From the NCBI GenBank assembly GCA_964242895.1, contig CAXTBN010000004.1, forward strand, positions 1 through 64,000: a stretch of 64,000 nucleotides of DNA, in the 5' to 3' direction. This DNA is from JASLDZ01 sp964242895. Lineage in GTDB: Bacteria; Pseudomonadota; Alphaproteobacteria; Caulobacterales; Caulobacteraceae. Made by a program: the position numbers and the translations under genes. The notes under the pieces are model-generated. The model ran no database searches and had not been told where the DNA came from. It saw only the letters and a list, made by a program, of their open reading frames with translations. Positions 39,095 to 46,756 of the stretch are shown here, piece by piece (the stretch's first letter is position 1; each line of letters opens with the position of its first letter).

Positions 39095-39451
39095 TCAGGC
39101 GCCCGGGCCGCCGCCGCCTCCGCCGCCCGAGCCGCGGCGTCCGCCTCCTCCACCGCTCCCGCCACCGCCGGCGTGGCCCTTGGCGAAGGGGTCGGAGGAG
39201 CGGGCGCCGCACATGGTCCCGATCTGCTCGGCCAGGGAGAGATCGCCGACGCGCGTCGCCTCGGTCTTGGCCGGTCCGCACTTGCCCGCGCGCACCAGCG
39301 CCATGATGCGGTCCTGCGCGGCCTGATCGTTGACGGGAGCGGCGGCTGCGGCGGCCGAGGGCGAAGCGATGGGCGTCTGGGCGGCGGCCAGCGAAGCGGC
39401 GCTCCAGATCGCGGCGGCGACCGCGAGGCGCAGGCGGTGTGACGGGCTCAT
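39095..39451 (-). CDS. Exported small protein with Gly-rich tail, 118 aa
   Basis: Signal peptide (RLAVAAAIWSAASLAAAQ, cleavage near residue 24), an Ala/Pro-rich stretch, a helical part (AAQDRIMALVRAGKCGPAKTEATRVGD, residues 44-70) with two cysteines (58 and 81) that could form a disulfide, and a C-terminal run almost wholly of glycine (residues 95-118). ATG overlaps the stop of the glycosylase-like gene (ATGA), so the two are co-translated. Function unknown. It is convergent with the L,D-transpeptidase, 3 bases apart. Confidence 0.7.
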   Translation of the reverse strand: MSPSHRLRLAVAAAIWSAASLAAAQTPIASPSAAAAAAPVNDQAAQDRIMALVRAGKCGPAKTEATRVGDLSLAEQIGTMCGARSSDPFAKGHAGGGGSGGGGGRRGSGGGGGGGPGA

Positions 39452-40093
39452 GATGTCTGTTTTGGCGATGGAGCGCCCCGCCCGCAAGCCGGCGATGCGT
39501 CGAGACGCGGTGACGCGGCCGACTCCCGTGCGGCGGTCAGCGCGTCGACCAGCCGGATCGGCAGGCGCGGATCGGTGCACAGGATGGTGGGGCTGGGGTG
39601 CGGAGCGTCGAACACGGCCACCTCTGGCCGGTGAGCTTCCAGCACCGGCCTGGCGCGCCGGGCGACGTGTCCCGCCAGCACAGCCGCACGCAGATTTGGC
39701 AGCCGCTCCAGCCAGCCGGGCAGCTCGGCGAGGCCGTCGCGCACCTCCGAAGCGCGGGGAGGGCGGTTCGCCGCGCCCGTCGCGTGGATCACCCACGGTA
39801 CGGCGTTCCAGATCACCAGGGCCTGGCGCGGCAGACCCGCCTCGGCCAGGAAGCGGCGCAGGTTGGCGGCCGTCTGGCTCAGGTTGTCCCGGCTGACGAA
39901 GCCGGTCGGCCCGACGCGCGGACCGGGCGTCTCCAGGAGCAGCAGGACGCGCGCATCGGCGCCGCCGTCCAGCGGGTCGGCGTCGGGCGTCGGTCCGCGC
40001 CTCTCGCGCAGCCCCGCGGCGTAGGCGGCGAGCGGGACCATGCGGCGCCGACAGGAGCGCCCGCCGCCGCTCGACCTCTCCGGGCTCGAGCAA
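39448..40093 (-). CDS. Uracil-DNA glycosylase-like protein, apparent frameshift near the N-terminus
   Basis: The ATG at 40041 opens a 197-residue frame with the uracil-DNA glycosylase superfamily pattern: ARVLLLLETPGPRVGPTGFVSRDN, then ALVIWNAVPW, VLAGHVARRA and FDAPHPSPTI (late catalytic-site His). Family members usually begin with E-x-ERRRALL-x-x-PH before PLAAY. That segment (EVERRRALLSAPH) is present immediately upstream but in another frame, starting from a TTG at 40093. One extra base near 40036-40040 would explain this, so the true gene is probably 39448-40093 with an indel, or a mis-sequenced homopolymer. It follows the HIT gene on the same strand. Confidence 0.7.
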
Positions 40094-40119
40094 CGGGGCG
40101 AGGAGACGGGGAGGGCGCG

Positions 40120-40557
40120 TCAGCGGATTTCGGCGGCGATGCGCCGGGCCAGCTCGTCGAGTTCCGCGGCCTCGGCCGGTGCGCCGGCCGCATGCCGCTC
40201 CAGCGCCTCGCCCACGTAGCGGGGGATGACGTGGACGTGCAGGTGGAACACGGTCTGACCTGCGGGCGCGCCGTTGAACTGGGTCACCACGATCCCGTCC
40301 GGCCGCAGCGCCGCGCGCACGCCCCGCGCCACGCGCTGCACGCCCAGCATCAGGCCGGTCAGGTGCTCGGGCTCGACGTCCAGCAGGTTGCGCGCCCGGC
40401 TCGCCTTGGAGACCACCAGGGTGTGGCCGCGCGACTGGGGGAACAGGTCCATGAAGGCCAGGACCTCGTCAGTCTCGTAGATCTTGGCGGCGGGCAGCTC
40501 GCCGCGGAGCACCCGGGCGAAGACGTTGTCGGGATCGTAGGCGCCGTCCAGACTCAT
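40120..40557 (-). CDS. HIT family hydrolase/transferase
   Basis: 145-residue histidine-triad protein. The catalytic motif HLHVHVIPRY appears at about residues 104-113. FARVLRGELPAAKIYETDEVLAFMDLFPQSRGHTLVVSK at the N-terminus is typical of HIT proteins that hydrolyse adenosine phosphoramidates or related nucleotides. ATG at 40557. It lies upstream of the glycosylase-like gene on the same strand and is divergent from the DUF5655 gene. Physiological substrate unknown. Confidence 0.92.
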   Translation of the reverse strand: MSLDGAYDPDNVFARVLRGELPAAKIYETDEVLAFMDLFPQSRGHTLVVSKASRARNLLDVEPEHLTGLMLGVQRVARGVRAALRPDGIVVTQFNGAPAGQTVFHLHVHVIPRYVGEALERHAAGAPAEAAELDELARRIAAEIR

Positions 40558-40625
40558 CGCAGGGGGCTCATGGCGGGGCTCCGGAGTGTCGGCTAGGCTC
40601 TAGCCCAGGTGGGGAGGAGCGGGCC

Positions 40626-41198
40626 ATGGCCGACCGGGGGCTGACCGAGCAGCAGCGCAAGTGGATGGACTCGGTGCGGAGCTCGCTCGAGGCGTCCACC
40701 GGCAAGTCGCTGGACGAGTGGAAGCGGCTGATCGCCGCCAGCCCGGAGACGTCGCCGCGCGCGCGGCAGCGCTGGGCCAAGGACACCTACGGCCTCGGCC
40801 AGAACTACTACATGCTGGTCGCCCGCGAGATGGACCGCGACGCCGGCCTCGACACCCGCGACGCCGAGGCTCTGGGCGCCAAGCTCTGGCGCGACAACGC
40901 GGCGGCCGAGGTGTTCCGCGCCGTGGAGGCGGCCATCGCCGAGCTGCCAGACGTGGTGCTCGGCCAGCGCAAAGGTTTCTCCAGCTTTTCGCGTCGCTAC
41001 GCCTTCGCGGCGGCGCGTCCGGTGAAGCACGAAGTGCGGCTGGGCTTGGCGGTCGATCCCGGGTCGGACCCTCGGCTAGCGCCGTCGGTGCGCGAGGGGT
41101 GGTCGGAGCGGCTCACGGCCGTTCTGGTGCTGACCTCTCGCGAGGAGGTGGACGCCGCCGTCGCTCATCTGCTGCGCCAAGCGTGGGAGCGGAGCTGA
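40626..41198 (+). CDS. DUF4287/DUF5655-like protein
   Basis: 190-residue soluble protein. The first 60 residues (RKWMDSVRSSLEASTGKSLDEWKRLIAASP) resemble DUF4287, with helices around a TGK-type motif. The second half (VFRAVEAAIAELPDVVLGQRKGFSSFSRRYAFAAARPVK) resembles DUF5655, a domain often used to sense or bind small molecules. ATG at 40626 with GGAGGAG upstream. The next gene starts 2 bases after its stop. No function is known. Confidence 0.78.
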   Translation: MADRGLTEQQRKWMDSVRSSLEASTGKSLDEWKRLIAASPETSPRARQRWAKDTYGLGQNYYMLVAREMDRDAGLDTRDAEALGAKLWRDNAAAEVFRAVEAAIAELPDVVLGQRKGFSSFSRRYAFAAARPVKHEVRLGLAVDPGSDPRLAPSVREGWSERLTAVLVLTSREEVDAAVAHLLRQAWERS

Positions 41199-41200
41199 GC

Positions 41201-41812
41201 ATGCCGGTCGCCGCCCTGCTCCTCGCCGTCGCCGGCCTGGGCGCCCGGCCGCCGGCGCTCACCGGGCCCGACCCGTCCGCCTACGCGGCCAAGCTGGAGG
41301 AGGCCGCGCGGGCGCTCGCCGCGCAGGCGCAGGGCGCGCCGTGCCCGACGGCCACGGTCACCTCGGTGAAGGGCGCACCCGTGGACGCCGCCGGCCTCCA
41401 GCGTGACGGGATCCGCAGCGACGGCGTGACCGCCGCCTCCAACGAAGTGCTGCGCGTGACCGGCTGCGGGCGCGAGACGGTGGTCAAGCTGTACATCGCG
41501 CGCCGCGGCGACGGCTTCGGCCTGATCCCGCTGTCGCCGGGCACGGGCGCAGCCGGCCACCGCCTCACGCACGACGCCCTGCCGGGCGCGGTCAGCGCGC
41601 TGGCCCTGCAGAGACCGCCGCCTCCCTGCGACGCCGCCGAGCAGGCGCGCACGCTGCGCCTCGCCGACACGGCGCTCACCAGTCCCTACGCGCCCGGCCG
41701 GCCCTGGTCCGAGCGCTGGACCTTCGACGTCTGCGGGCAGTCGCGCGCGGTCGACCTCGCCTTCACCCCGGCCGCCGACGGCGGGACCGACTGGAGCATC
41801 AAGGCGCGCTGA
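41201..41812 (+). CDS. Exported hypothetical protein, 203 aa
   Basis: 203 residues with a short hydrophobic N-terminus (VAALLLAVAGLGA) that may be a signal peptide, and a mature part with four or more cysteines in spaced pairs (PCPTATVTS, TGCGRETVVKLYIARRGDGFGL, PPCDAAEQ, DVCGQSRAVDLAF), consistent with disulfides in the periplasm. It ends FTPAADGGTDWSIKAR, a pattern seen in other alphaproteobacterial exported proteins of unknown function. ATG at 41201 is 2 bases after the preceding stop and probably coupled to it. Convergent with the next gene. Confidence 0.7.
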   Translation: MPVAALLLAVAGLGARPPALTGPDPSAYAAKLEEAARALAAQAQGAPCPTATVTSVKGAPVDAAGLQRDGIRSDGVTAASNEVLRVTGCGRETVVKLYIARRGDGFGLIPLSPGTGAAGHRLTHDALPGAVSALALQRPPPPCDAAEQARTLRLADTALTSPYAPGRPWSERWTFDVCGQSRAVDLAFTPAADGGTDWSIKAR

Positions 41813-41818
41813 TTGCGC

Positions 41819-42979
41819 TCAGCCGTCACCCTGGCGGAACGGCGAATAGGTCCCCTCCAAGTAGGCCATCTCGCTCTGCACGGCCGCGCGCTCCTGCTCC
41901 AGGTACTGGGCGACGGGACGGCGCAGGGCGGGGTCGGCGATCCAGTGGGCGCTGTAGACCGGGGAGGGCAGGTAGCCGCGGGCGATCTTGTGCTCGCCCT
42001 GCGCGCCGGCCTCCACGCGCTGCAGCCCCAGCCGGATCGCGTGCTCGATGGCCTGATAATAGCACAGCTCGAAGTGGAGGAACGGCACGTCCTCCACCGC
42101 GCCCCAGTTGCGGCCGTAGAGCGTGTCGCCGCCGATCAGGTTGAGCGCGCCCGCGATCCAGCGGCCGCCGCGCCGCGCCATGATCAGCAACACGCGGTCG
42201 GCCATGCGCTCGCCCAGGAGCGAGAAGAAGCGGCGGTTCAGGTAGGGACGGCCCCACTTGCGGGAGCCCGTGTCCATGTAGAAGCCGAAGAATGCGTCCC
42301 AGTGCGCCTCGGTGAGGTCGGCGCCGGTCAGCGCCACGATCTCCAGCCCCGCCTGCGCATCGCGGCGCTCGCGGCGGATCGTCTTGCGGCGGTTGGATGA
42401 CAGGGCCGCCAGGAAATCGTCGAAGGTGGCGTAACCGCCGTTCTCCCAGTGGTACTGCTGGTCCTGACGCTGCAGCAGGCCCGCCGCCCCCAGCCGCCGC
42501 CAGTCGTCCTCGCGCGCGAAGGTGACGTGCACCGACGAGGCCTTGAGCTTGCGGCATACGGCGAGCGCCCCGGCCAGCAGGGTGTCGAATGCGGCCCCGG
42601 CGTGCGGACCGTCCCGCACGATCAGGCGCGGGCCGGTGACCGGCGAGAAGGGCGCCGCGCACTGCAGCTTGGGATAGTAGGCGCCGCCGGCCCGCTCGTA
42701 GGCCGCCGCCCAGGAGTGGTCGAACACGTACTCGCCCTGGCTGTGGCTCTTCACGTACAGCGGCATGACGCCCGCGACCGCGCCCGCCCCGTCCTCCACG
42801 GCCAGGTGGGTCGGCGCCCAGCCGGTGCGGCCGCCGACGCAGCCGCTCTCCTCAAGTGCGTGGAGAAAGTCGTAGCTGGTGAAGGGGTTGCGGGCGTAGG
42901 CTGGTACGTCGTTGCAGGCGTCCCACGCCTCCGGGCCGATCTCCGCGATGCTCTGGTGCAGGCGGACCTGCGCGCTCAT
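41819..42979 (-). CDS. COG3146-type GNAT-fold protein (DUF482)
   Basis: 386 residues matching the DUF482/COG3146 family: NPFTSYDFLHALEESGCVGGRTGW near the N-terminus, MPLYVKSHSQGEYVFDHSWA, RRKTIRRERRDA in the centre, and VEAGAQGEHKIARGYLPSPVYSAHW near the end. The family has a FemX-like tandem acetyltransferase fold and is annotated in older literature as peptidoglycan or N-acyltransferase-related, without proven activity. The frame continues upstream, but the ATG at 42979 follows the RidA stop by 16 bases and gives a normal N-terminus. RidA is upstream in the same unit. Confidence 0.85.
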   Translation of the reverse strand: MSAQVRLHQSIAEIGPEAWDACNDVPAYARNPFTSYDFLHALEESGCVGGRTGWAPTHLAVEDGAGAVAGVMPLYVKSHSQGEYVFDHSWAAAYERAGGAYYPKLQCAAPFSPVTGPRLIVRDGPHAGAAFDTLLAGALAVCRKLKASSVHVTFAREDDWRRLGAAGLLQRQDQQYHWENGGYATFDDFLAALSSNRRKTIRRERRDAQAGLEIVALTGADLTEAHWDAFFGFYMDTGSRKWGRPYLNRRFFSLLGERMADRVLLIMARRGGRWIAGALNLIGGDTLYGRNWGAVEDVPFLHFELCYYQAIEHAIRLGLQRVEAGAQGEHKIARGYLPSPVYSAHWIADPALRRPVAQYLEQERAAVQSEMAYLEGTYSPFRQGDG

Positions 42980-42995
42980 CGCCACGGTTGCGCCG

Positions 42996-43463
42996 TCACT
43001 CGCCCGCCAGCAGCACGATCGCATCCACCTCCACGGCGAAGTTCAGAGGCAGGCGGTAGACGCCCACCGCCGACCGCGCATGCCGTCCGTCGTCGCCGAG
43101 CACGTCGACCATCAGGTCGCTGCAGCCGTTGATCACCTGCGGGATGTCAAAGAACTCCGGCCCGGCCTGCACGAAGCCGCCCAGCTTCACGACTCGGCGC
43201 ACCCGAGCGAAGTCGCCCTCCACCGCCCGGCCGATCTGCGCCAGGAGGTTCAGCCCGCACAGGCGCGCGGCGGCCCTGCCCTGCTCGAGCGTCAGCTCGG
43301 CGCCGACCACGCCCTTGATCCCGCCGTCGGGGGCGGAGGAGACTTGGCCGGAGATGTGGAGCAGGTCACCCGCGCGCACGCTGGGCACATAGTTGGCCAC
43401 GGGCGCATTGGGCGCGGGCAGGACGAGGCCGAGTTCGGCCAGGCGCGTCTCGACGCGGGTCAT
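42996..43463 (-). CDS. RidA family protein (enamine/imine deaminase)
   Basis: 155-residue YjgF/YER057c/UK114 protein that hydrolyses reactive enamines and imines such as 2-aminoacrylate from PLP enzymes. Features: ANYVPSVRAGDLLHISGQVS near the N-terminus, a central RAAARLCGLNLLAQI helix and VRRVVKLGGFVQ, ending VGVYRLPLNFAVEVDAIVLLA. The usual catalytic Arg position is occupied by the RLPLNF-type segment seen in the subfamily found in many alphaproteobacteria (longer than E. coli RidA). The frame extends upstream, but the ATG at 43463 starts the conserved sequence. Same strand as the DUF482 gene. Confidence 0.88.
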   Translation of the reverse strand: MTRVETRLAELGLVLPAPNAPVANYVPSVRAGDLLHISGQVSSAPDGGIKGVVGAELTLEQGRAAARLCGLNLLAQIGRAVEGDFARVRRVVKLGGFVQAGPEFFDIPQVINGCSDLMVDVLGDDGRHARSAVGVYRLPLNFAVEVDAIVLLAGE

Positions 43464-43535
43464 CGCAGGGCGGCTCCGGGGGCGGACCCCACCCTCATAC
43501 GCGAGGGCGTCCACCGGGCTCAACGGCCGTCCGCG

Positions 43536-44054
43536 TCAGGCGGTGCGGTGGGCCAGGGCTTCGGCGGCCTGCGCCTCGAGGGCCGAGCAGAGGTCCAGGC
43601 CGACGGGATGGGCGGCGTCCTGCACCTCGTCGCGCACCATGGCGCGTACGGCGTCCACATGAGCGTCCACCAGCGCCAGCGGCGTGGAGGCGCGGCTCGC
43701 CGGATCATCCAGCAGGCGGCAGAGCGAGGCGCAGGCGCGCGTGGCCAGCGGGTAGCCGTAGGTGCCGGCCAGGCCCTTCAGATCGTGCGCGCGGATCTGG
43801 ACCGCCTCCCAGGCGGCCGGCGCCTGCGGCTCGGCGTGCAGGCGCGCGCGCGCGGCCTCCAGCCGGGCCGTCTCCTCCATCATCCAGCCGGCGAACTGGC
43901 CTGAGAGCGCGTGCAGCGCCGCCTCTGCGCGGGCGATGGCGACCGGGTCGGCCACGGCGAAGCGTGCGCCCACCCTGGCGCGCAGGGCGTTCGGCGCGTG
44001 GATGATCTCGCCTCGCGGCGGGGCGGCCTGTGTGTGGGCCTGGGCCTGCGCCAT
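43536..44054 (-). CDS. Orphan histidine phosphotransfer (HPt) domain protein
   Basis: 172 residues. The central part (about 85-140) is a helical bundle with WEAVQIRAHDLKGLAGTYGYPLATRACASLCRLLD. The H-x-L-K-G motif with the phospho-accepting His is that of HPt domains. The preceding sequence (RLEAARARLHAE) and the following helices fit a four-helix bundle. No kinase or receiver domain is encoded nearby, so its partners are elsewhere. The ATG at 44054 is chosen because the upstream frame is Arg-rich non-coding sequence. The nadK gene lies upstream on the same strand with a 62-base gap. Confidence 0.78.
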   Translation of the reverse strand: MAQAQAHTQAAPPRGEIIHAPNALRARVGARFAVADPVAIARAEAALHALSGQFAGWMMEETARLEAARARLHAEPQAPAAWEAVQIRAHDLKGLAGTYGYPLATRACASLCRLLDDPASRASTPLALVDAHVDAVRAMVRDEVQDAAHPVGLDLCSALEAQAAEALAHRTA

Positions 44055-44116
44055 GCGACCTCCCTGGTCGTTCACAGCTTGGCGGGCGAGGCTTAACAAG
44101 CCGTGCGGGAAGCGCG

Positions 44117-44878
44117 TCAGCCGCTGAACTGCTCGGCCAGCACCCGCTCCTCCAGCGAGCGGCCGGCGTCGAACAGCATGCACAGGGCGTTGGAGCGGTC
44201 CTCGGCGATGTGCACCTCAACCACCTCGCGCACCTCGAAATTGTCGGCCACGGCCGAGACCGGGCGCTTCTCCGCCTCCAGCACCTCGATGGTCGTCCGG
44301 GCGGTGTGGGGCAGCAGCGCCCCGCGCCAGCGGCGGGGGCGGAAGGCGCTGATGGGCGTCAGCGCCAGCACCTGGCCGTTAAGCGGCACGATCGGGCCGT
44401 AGGCGGAGAGGTTGTAGGCCGTCGATCCCGCCGGCGTGGCCAGCAGCACGCCGTCGCAGATCAGCTCGGGCATGCGCACGGTGCCGTCGATGGAGACGCG
44501 CAGCTTGGCCGTCTGGCGCGTCTCGCGCAGCAGCGACACCTCGTTGATGGCCAGCGCCCGGTGCTGCCGCCGCCGTGCGTCGATGGCGGACATGACGAGG
44601 GGATGGATGATCGCGCGCTCCGCACTTCCGATGCGCGCTTCGAGCCCGTCCTCGGCGTAGTCGTTCATCAAAAAGCCGACCGACCCGAAGTTCATGCCGT
44701 AGATCGGCGTGCGGCGCTCCAGGTGGCGGTGAAGCACCTCCAGCATGAAGCCGTCGCCGCCGAGCGCCACGACGGCGTCCGCCCGCTCGGCCGGGACCTG
44801 GCCGTAGCGCTCCGCCAGCCGGCCGCACGCCTCCTGCGCTTCCGGGCGGTCGCTCGCGGTGAAGTGCAGCGCGCTCAC
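44117..44878 (-). CDS. nadK: NAD kinase
   Basis: ATP-dependent phosphorylation of NAD to NADP. 253 residues with the GGDG motif (VVALGGDGFMLEVLH), YGMNFGSVGFLMND, NEVSLLRET, and the substrate-binding stretch ICDGVLLATPAGSTAYNLSAYGPIVP, all diagnostic for the family. Start overlaps the DUF2336 stop (ATGA). Length is at the short end, typical for alphaproteobacteria. It sits between DUF2336 and the HPt gene, same strand. Confidence 0.95.
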   Translation of the reverse strand: MSALHFTASDRPEAQEACGRLAERYGQVPAERADAVVALGGDGFMLEVLHRHLERRTPIYGMNFGSVGFLMNDYAEDGLEARIGSAERAIIHPLVMSAIDARRRQHRALAINEVSLLRETRQTAKLRVSIDGTVRMPELICDGVLLATPAGSTAYNLSAYGPIVPLNGQVLALTPISAFRPRRWRGALLPHTARTTIEVLEAEKRPVSAVADNFEVREVVEVHIAEDRSNALCMLFDAGRSLEERVLAEQFSG

Positions 44879-45873
44879 AGCGCGGGCGCGCGGCGGCGAG
44901 GGCCGTCGCCGTCGGTTCCCTCCAGCGGTTCGGCGGCGGCGTCGCCGCGGGGTGCGCCGGCGTTCAGCCCGCGCACCAGGGCCAGGATCGTGGGAAAGAC
45001 GCTGCGGTCGACGCCCGCCGACGTGCAGGCGCGCGCCAGCAGGTCGGCGGTGTCCGCGCGCAGCCCCGCCCGCGCCTCCGCGACCGTGAAGCCGCCCAGG
45101 GCGGCCAGGGCGGTGATGAAGAGGCCGAGCCGCCCTTCGCGCAGGGTCCTTAGCAGGAAGCCGGGGCGGAGCTGGCCTGCAGCCTCCAGCTTGCGCACGA
45201 GCCGCGCGTCGGCGTCGTCCTCCGGTCCGATGTCGGCCTCCACGGCCCCGTCGAGGGCGAAGCGCCGGTCGAGCTCGGCGCGCAGCGGCTCGCCGACCCA
45301 GCCGGCCATCAACCGCGCGAGCGGCGCGCCCAGGTCGGAGCGGCGCGCCAGCGGCGCACGGAGCGCCACAGTGGTCCGCGACGCCTCGACGAGGCGGCGC
45401 AGCACGGGCGGCGGGAGGTCCGCGCCGCCGTTGCCGGCCAGTGCGGCCAGGGCGAGTGGCTCGCCGGTGTCGACGACCGCCTCCGCCGTGCGCGCGGGCA
45501 GGTCGGTGCGCCGCGCCACGGCCGCCCGGTGTTCGGCCGTGCCCACCTCCAGCAGATGACGAAGCTCCGGCTCGCCCAGGGCGGGGCTGGCGGCGATCAC
45601 GGGTTCCGCCACGTCGGGAGCGTCCTTGGCGAGCCGCAGCGCCAGCTCCGGCGAGACCCAGTCCGCGTCGGCCGCGTGCTCGGCGAAGCGGCGCCGCGTG
45701 TCGCCATCGGCCCCGTCCAGCACGCGGGCGAACACCGCGCCCAGCCGCTCGCGCACGGCCGGCTCACGCGCCCGCGGCGCGTCGGCGCAGGTGTCGGCCA
45801 TGACCGCCAGCAGCCGCTCGCGGTACGGCTGGGCGGAGCGGGCGGGGGCGGACGAGGACGGAGCGGGCTCCAC
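44875..45873 (-). CDS. DUF2336 protein
   Basis: Alpha-helical, HEAT-like repeat protein of about 332 residues, rich in Ala, Leu and Arg, matching the alphaproteobacterial DUF2336 pattern: RRRFAEHAADADWVSPELALRLAKDAPDVAEPVIAASPALGEPELRHLLEVG followed by repeated two-helix units. Proteins of this type are suspected scaffolds in signalling. The start is uncertain. GTG at 45873 is my choice; the frame remains open to an ATG at 45978 that overlaps the divergent aldolase start. Its stop overlaps the nadK start (ATGA). Signal peptide and membrane segments are absent. Confidence 0.72.
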   Translation of the reverse strand: MEPAPSSSAPARSAQPYRERLLAVMADTCADAPRAREPAVRERLGAVFARVLDGADGDTRRRFAEHAADADWVSPELALRLAKDAPDVAEPVIAASPALGEPELRHLLEVGTAEHRAAVARRTDLPARTAEAVVDTGEPLALAALAGNGGADLPPPVLRRLVEASRTTVALRAPLARRSDLGAPLARLMAGWVGEPLRAELDRRFALDGAVEADIGPEDDADARLVRKLEAAGQLRPGFLLRTLREGRLGLFITALAALGGFTVAEARAGLRADTADLLARACTSAGVDRSVFPTILALVRGLNAGAPRGDAAAEPLEGTDGDGPRRRAPAL

Positions 45874-45976
45874 CGGCGCATCTAAGGGCGTTTCGCCGGC
45901 TCCACAAACCGGCCGCCGCTTGACGCTGGCCGGCGCCGGCGCGACCGTGCCCGCCCGACCAGTACAGGAGGCTGAC

Positions 45977-46756
45977 ATGGCCGACGGATCGCTGCCGCTC
46001 TCCGCCTCCGTGAAGGGGCGCGTCTCCGAAGGTGAATGGCAGGCGCGCGTGGAGCTGGCCGCCCTCTACCGCCTTGTGGCGCTGCAGGGCTGGGACGACG
46101 CCATCTTCACGCACATCTCCATGCGCGTGCCCGGACCCGAGCACCATTTCCTGATCAATCCGTACGGCGTGTTCTTCGAGGAGATGACAGCTTCGGCCCT
46201 GGTCAAGGTCGATTTGGACGGAAACATCGTCATGGAGACGCCCTACTTCATCAATCCGGCGGGCTTCACCATCCACTCCGCCGTCCACGCCGCGCGTGAG
46301 GATGCGTTGTGCGTCATGCACTTGCATACCGACACCGGAGTCGGCGTCTCGGCGCAGGCGGAGGGGCTGCTGCCCATCGGCCAGAACAGCCTGATCGTGA
46401 TCCCGCAGCTGGCGTATCACGACTACGAGGGCATCGCCCTGAACCTGGACGAGCGCGAGCGCCTCGTCGCCAATCTCGGCGACAAAAACCTGATGATGCT
46501 CAGGAACCACGGCACGCTCGCCTGCGGACCCAGCGCCGGGGCGACCTGGATGAACATGTTCTTCCTCGAGCGCGCCTGCGCCCAGCAGGTGGCCGCGCTC
46601 GCCGGCGGCCGCCAGCACATCATGTTCGCGCCCGACGAGGCGGTCCAGGAGGTCTCTGGCCAGACCAAGGGCATGGGCGTCGGCGGTGTCGCCAAGCTCG
46701 CCTGGCCGGGCCTGCTGCGCCGGCTCGACCGCCACCTGCCCGGCTACGACGCCTGA
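45977..46756 (+). CDS. Class II aldolase/adducin family protein
   Basis: 259-residue class II aldolase-fold protein. The zinc ligands are in HSAVHAAREDALCVMHLHTDTGVGVS (about residues 95-120), with a later LRNHGTLACGPSAG block. This is the adducin-like subgroup annotated as hypothetical aldolase, not a defined sugar-phosphate aldolase. The ATG at 45977 has AGGAGG six bases upstream, a perfect ribosome-binding site. The downstream secreted-protein gene begins at a CTG overlapping this stop. Substrate unknown. Confidence 0.9.
   Translation: MADGSLPLSASVKGRVSEGEWQARVELAALYRLVALQGWDDAIFTHISMRVPGPEHHFLINPYGVFFEEMTASALVKVDLDGNIVMETPYFINPAGFTIHSAVHAAREDALCVMHLHTDTGVGVSAQAEGLLPIGQNSLIVIPQLAYHDYEGIALNLDERERLVANLGDKNLMMLRNHGTLACGPSAGATWMNMFFLERACAQQVAALAGGRQHIMFAPDEAVQEVSGQTKGMGVGGVAKLAWPGLLRRLDRHLPGYDA

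Noticed and set aside
45873..45978. ATG at 45978 as the start of the DUF2336 gene
   Set aside because: It would overlap the aldolase ATG and its ribosome-binding site, and the added 35 residues do not look like the family.
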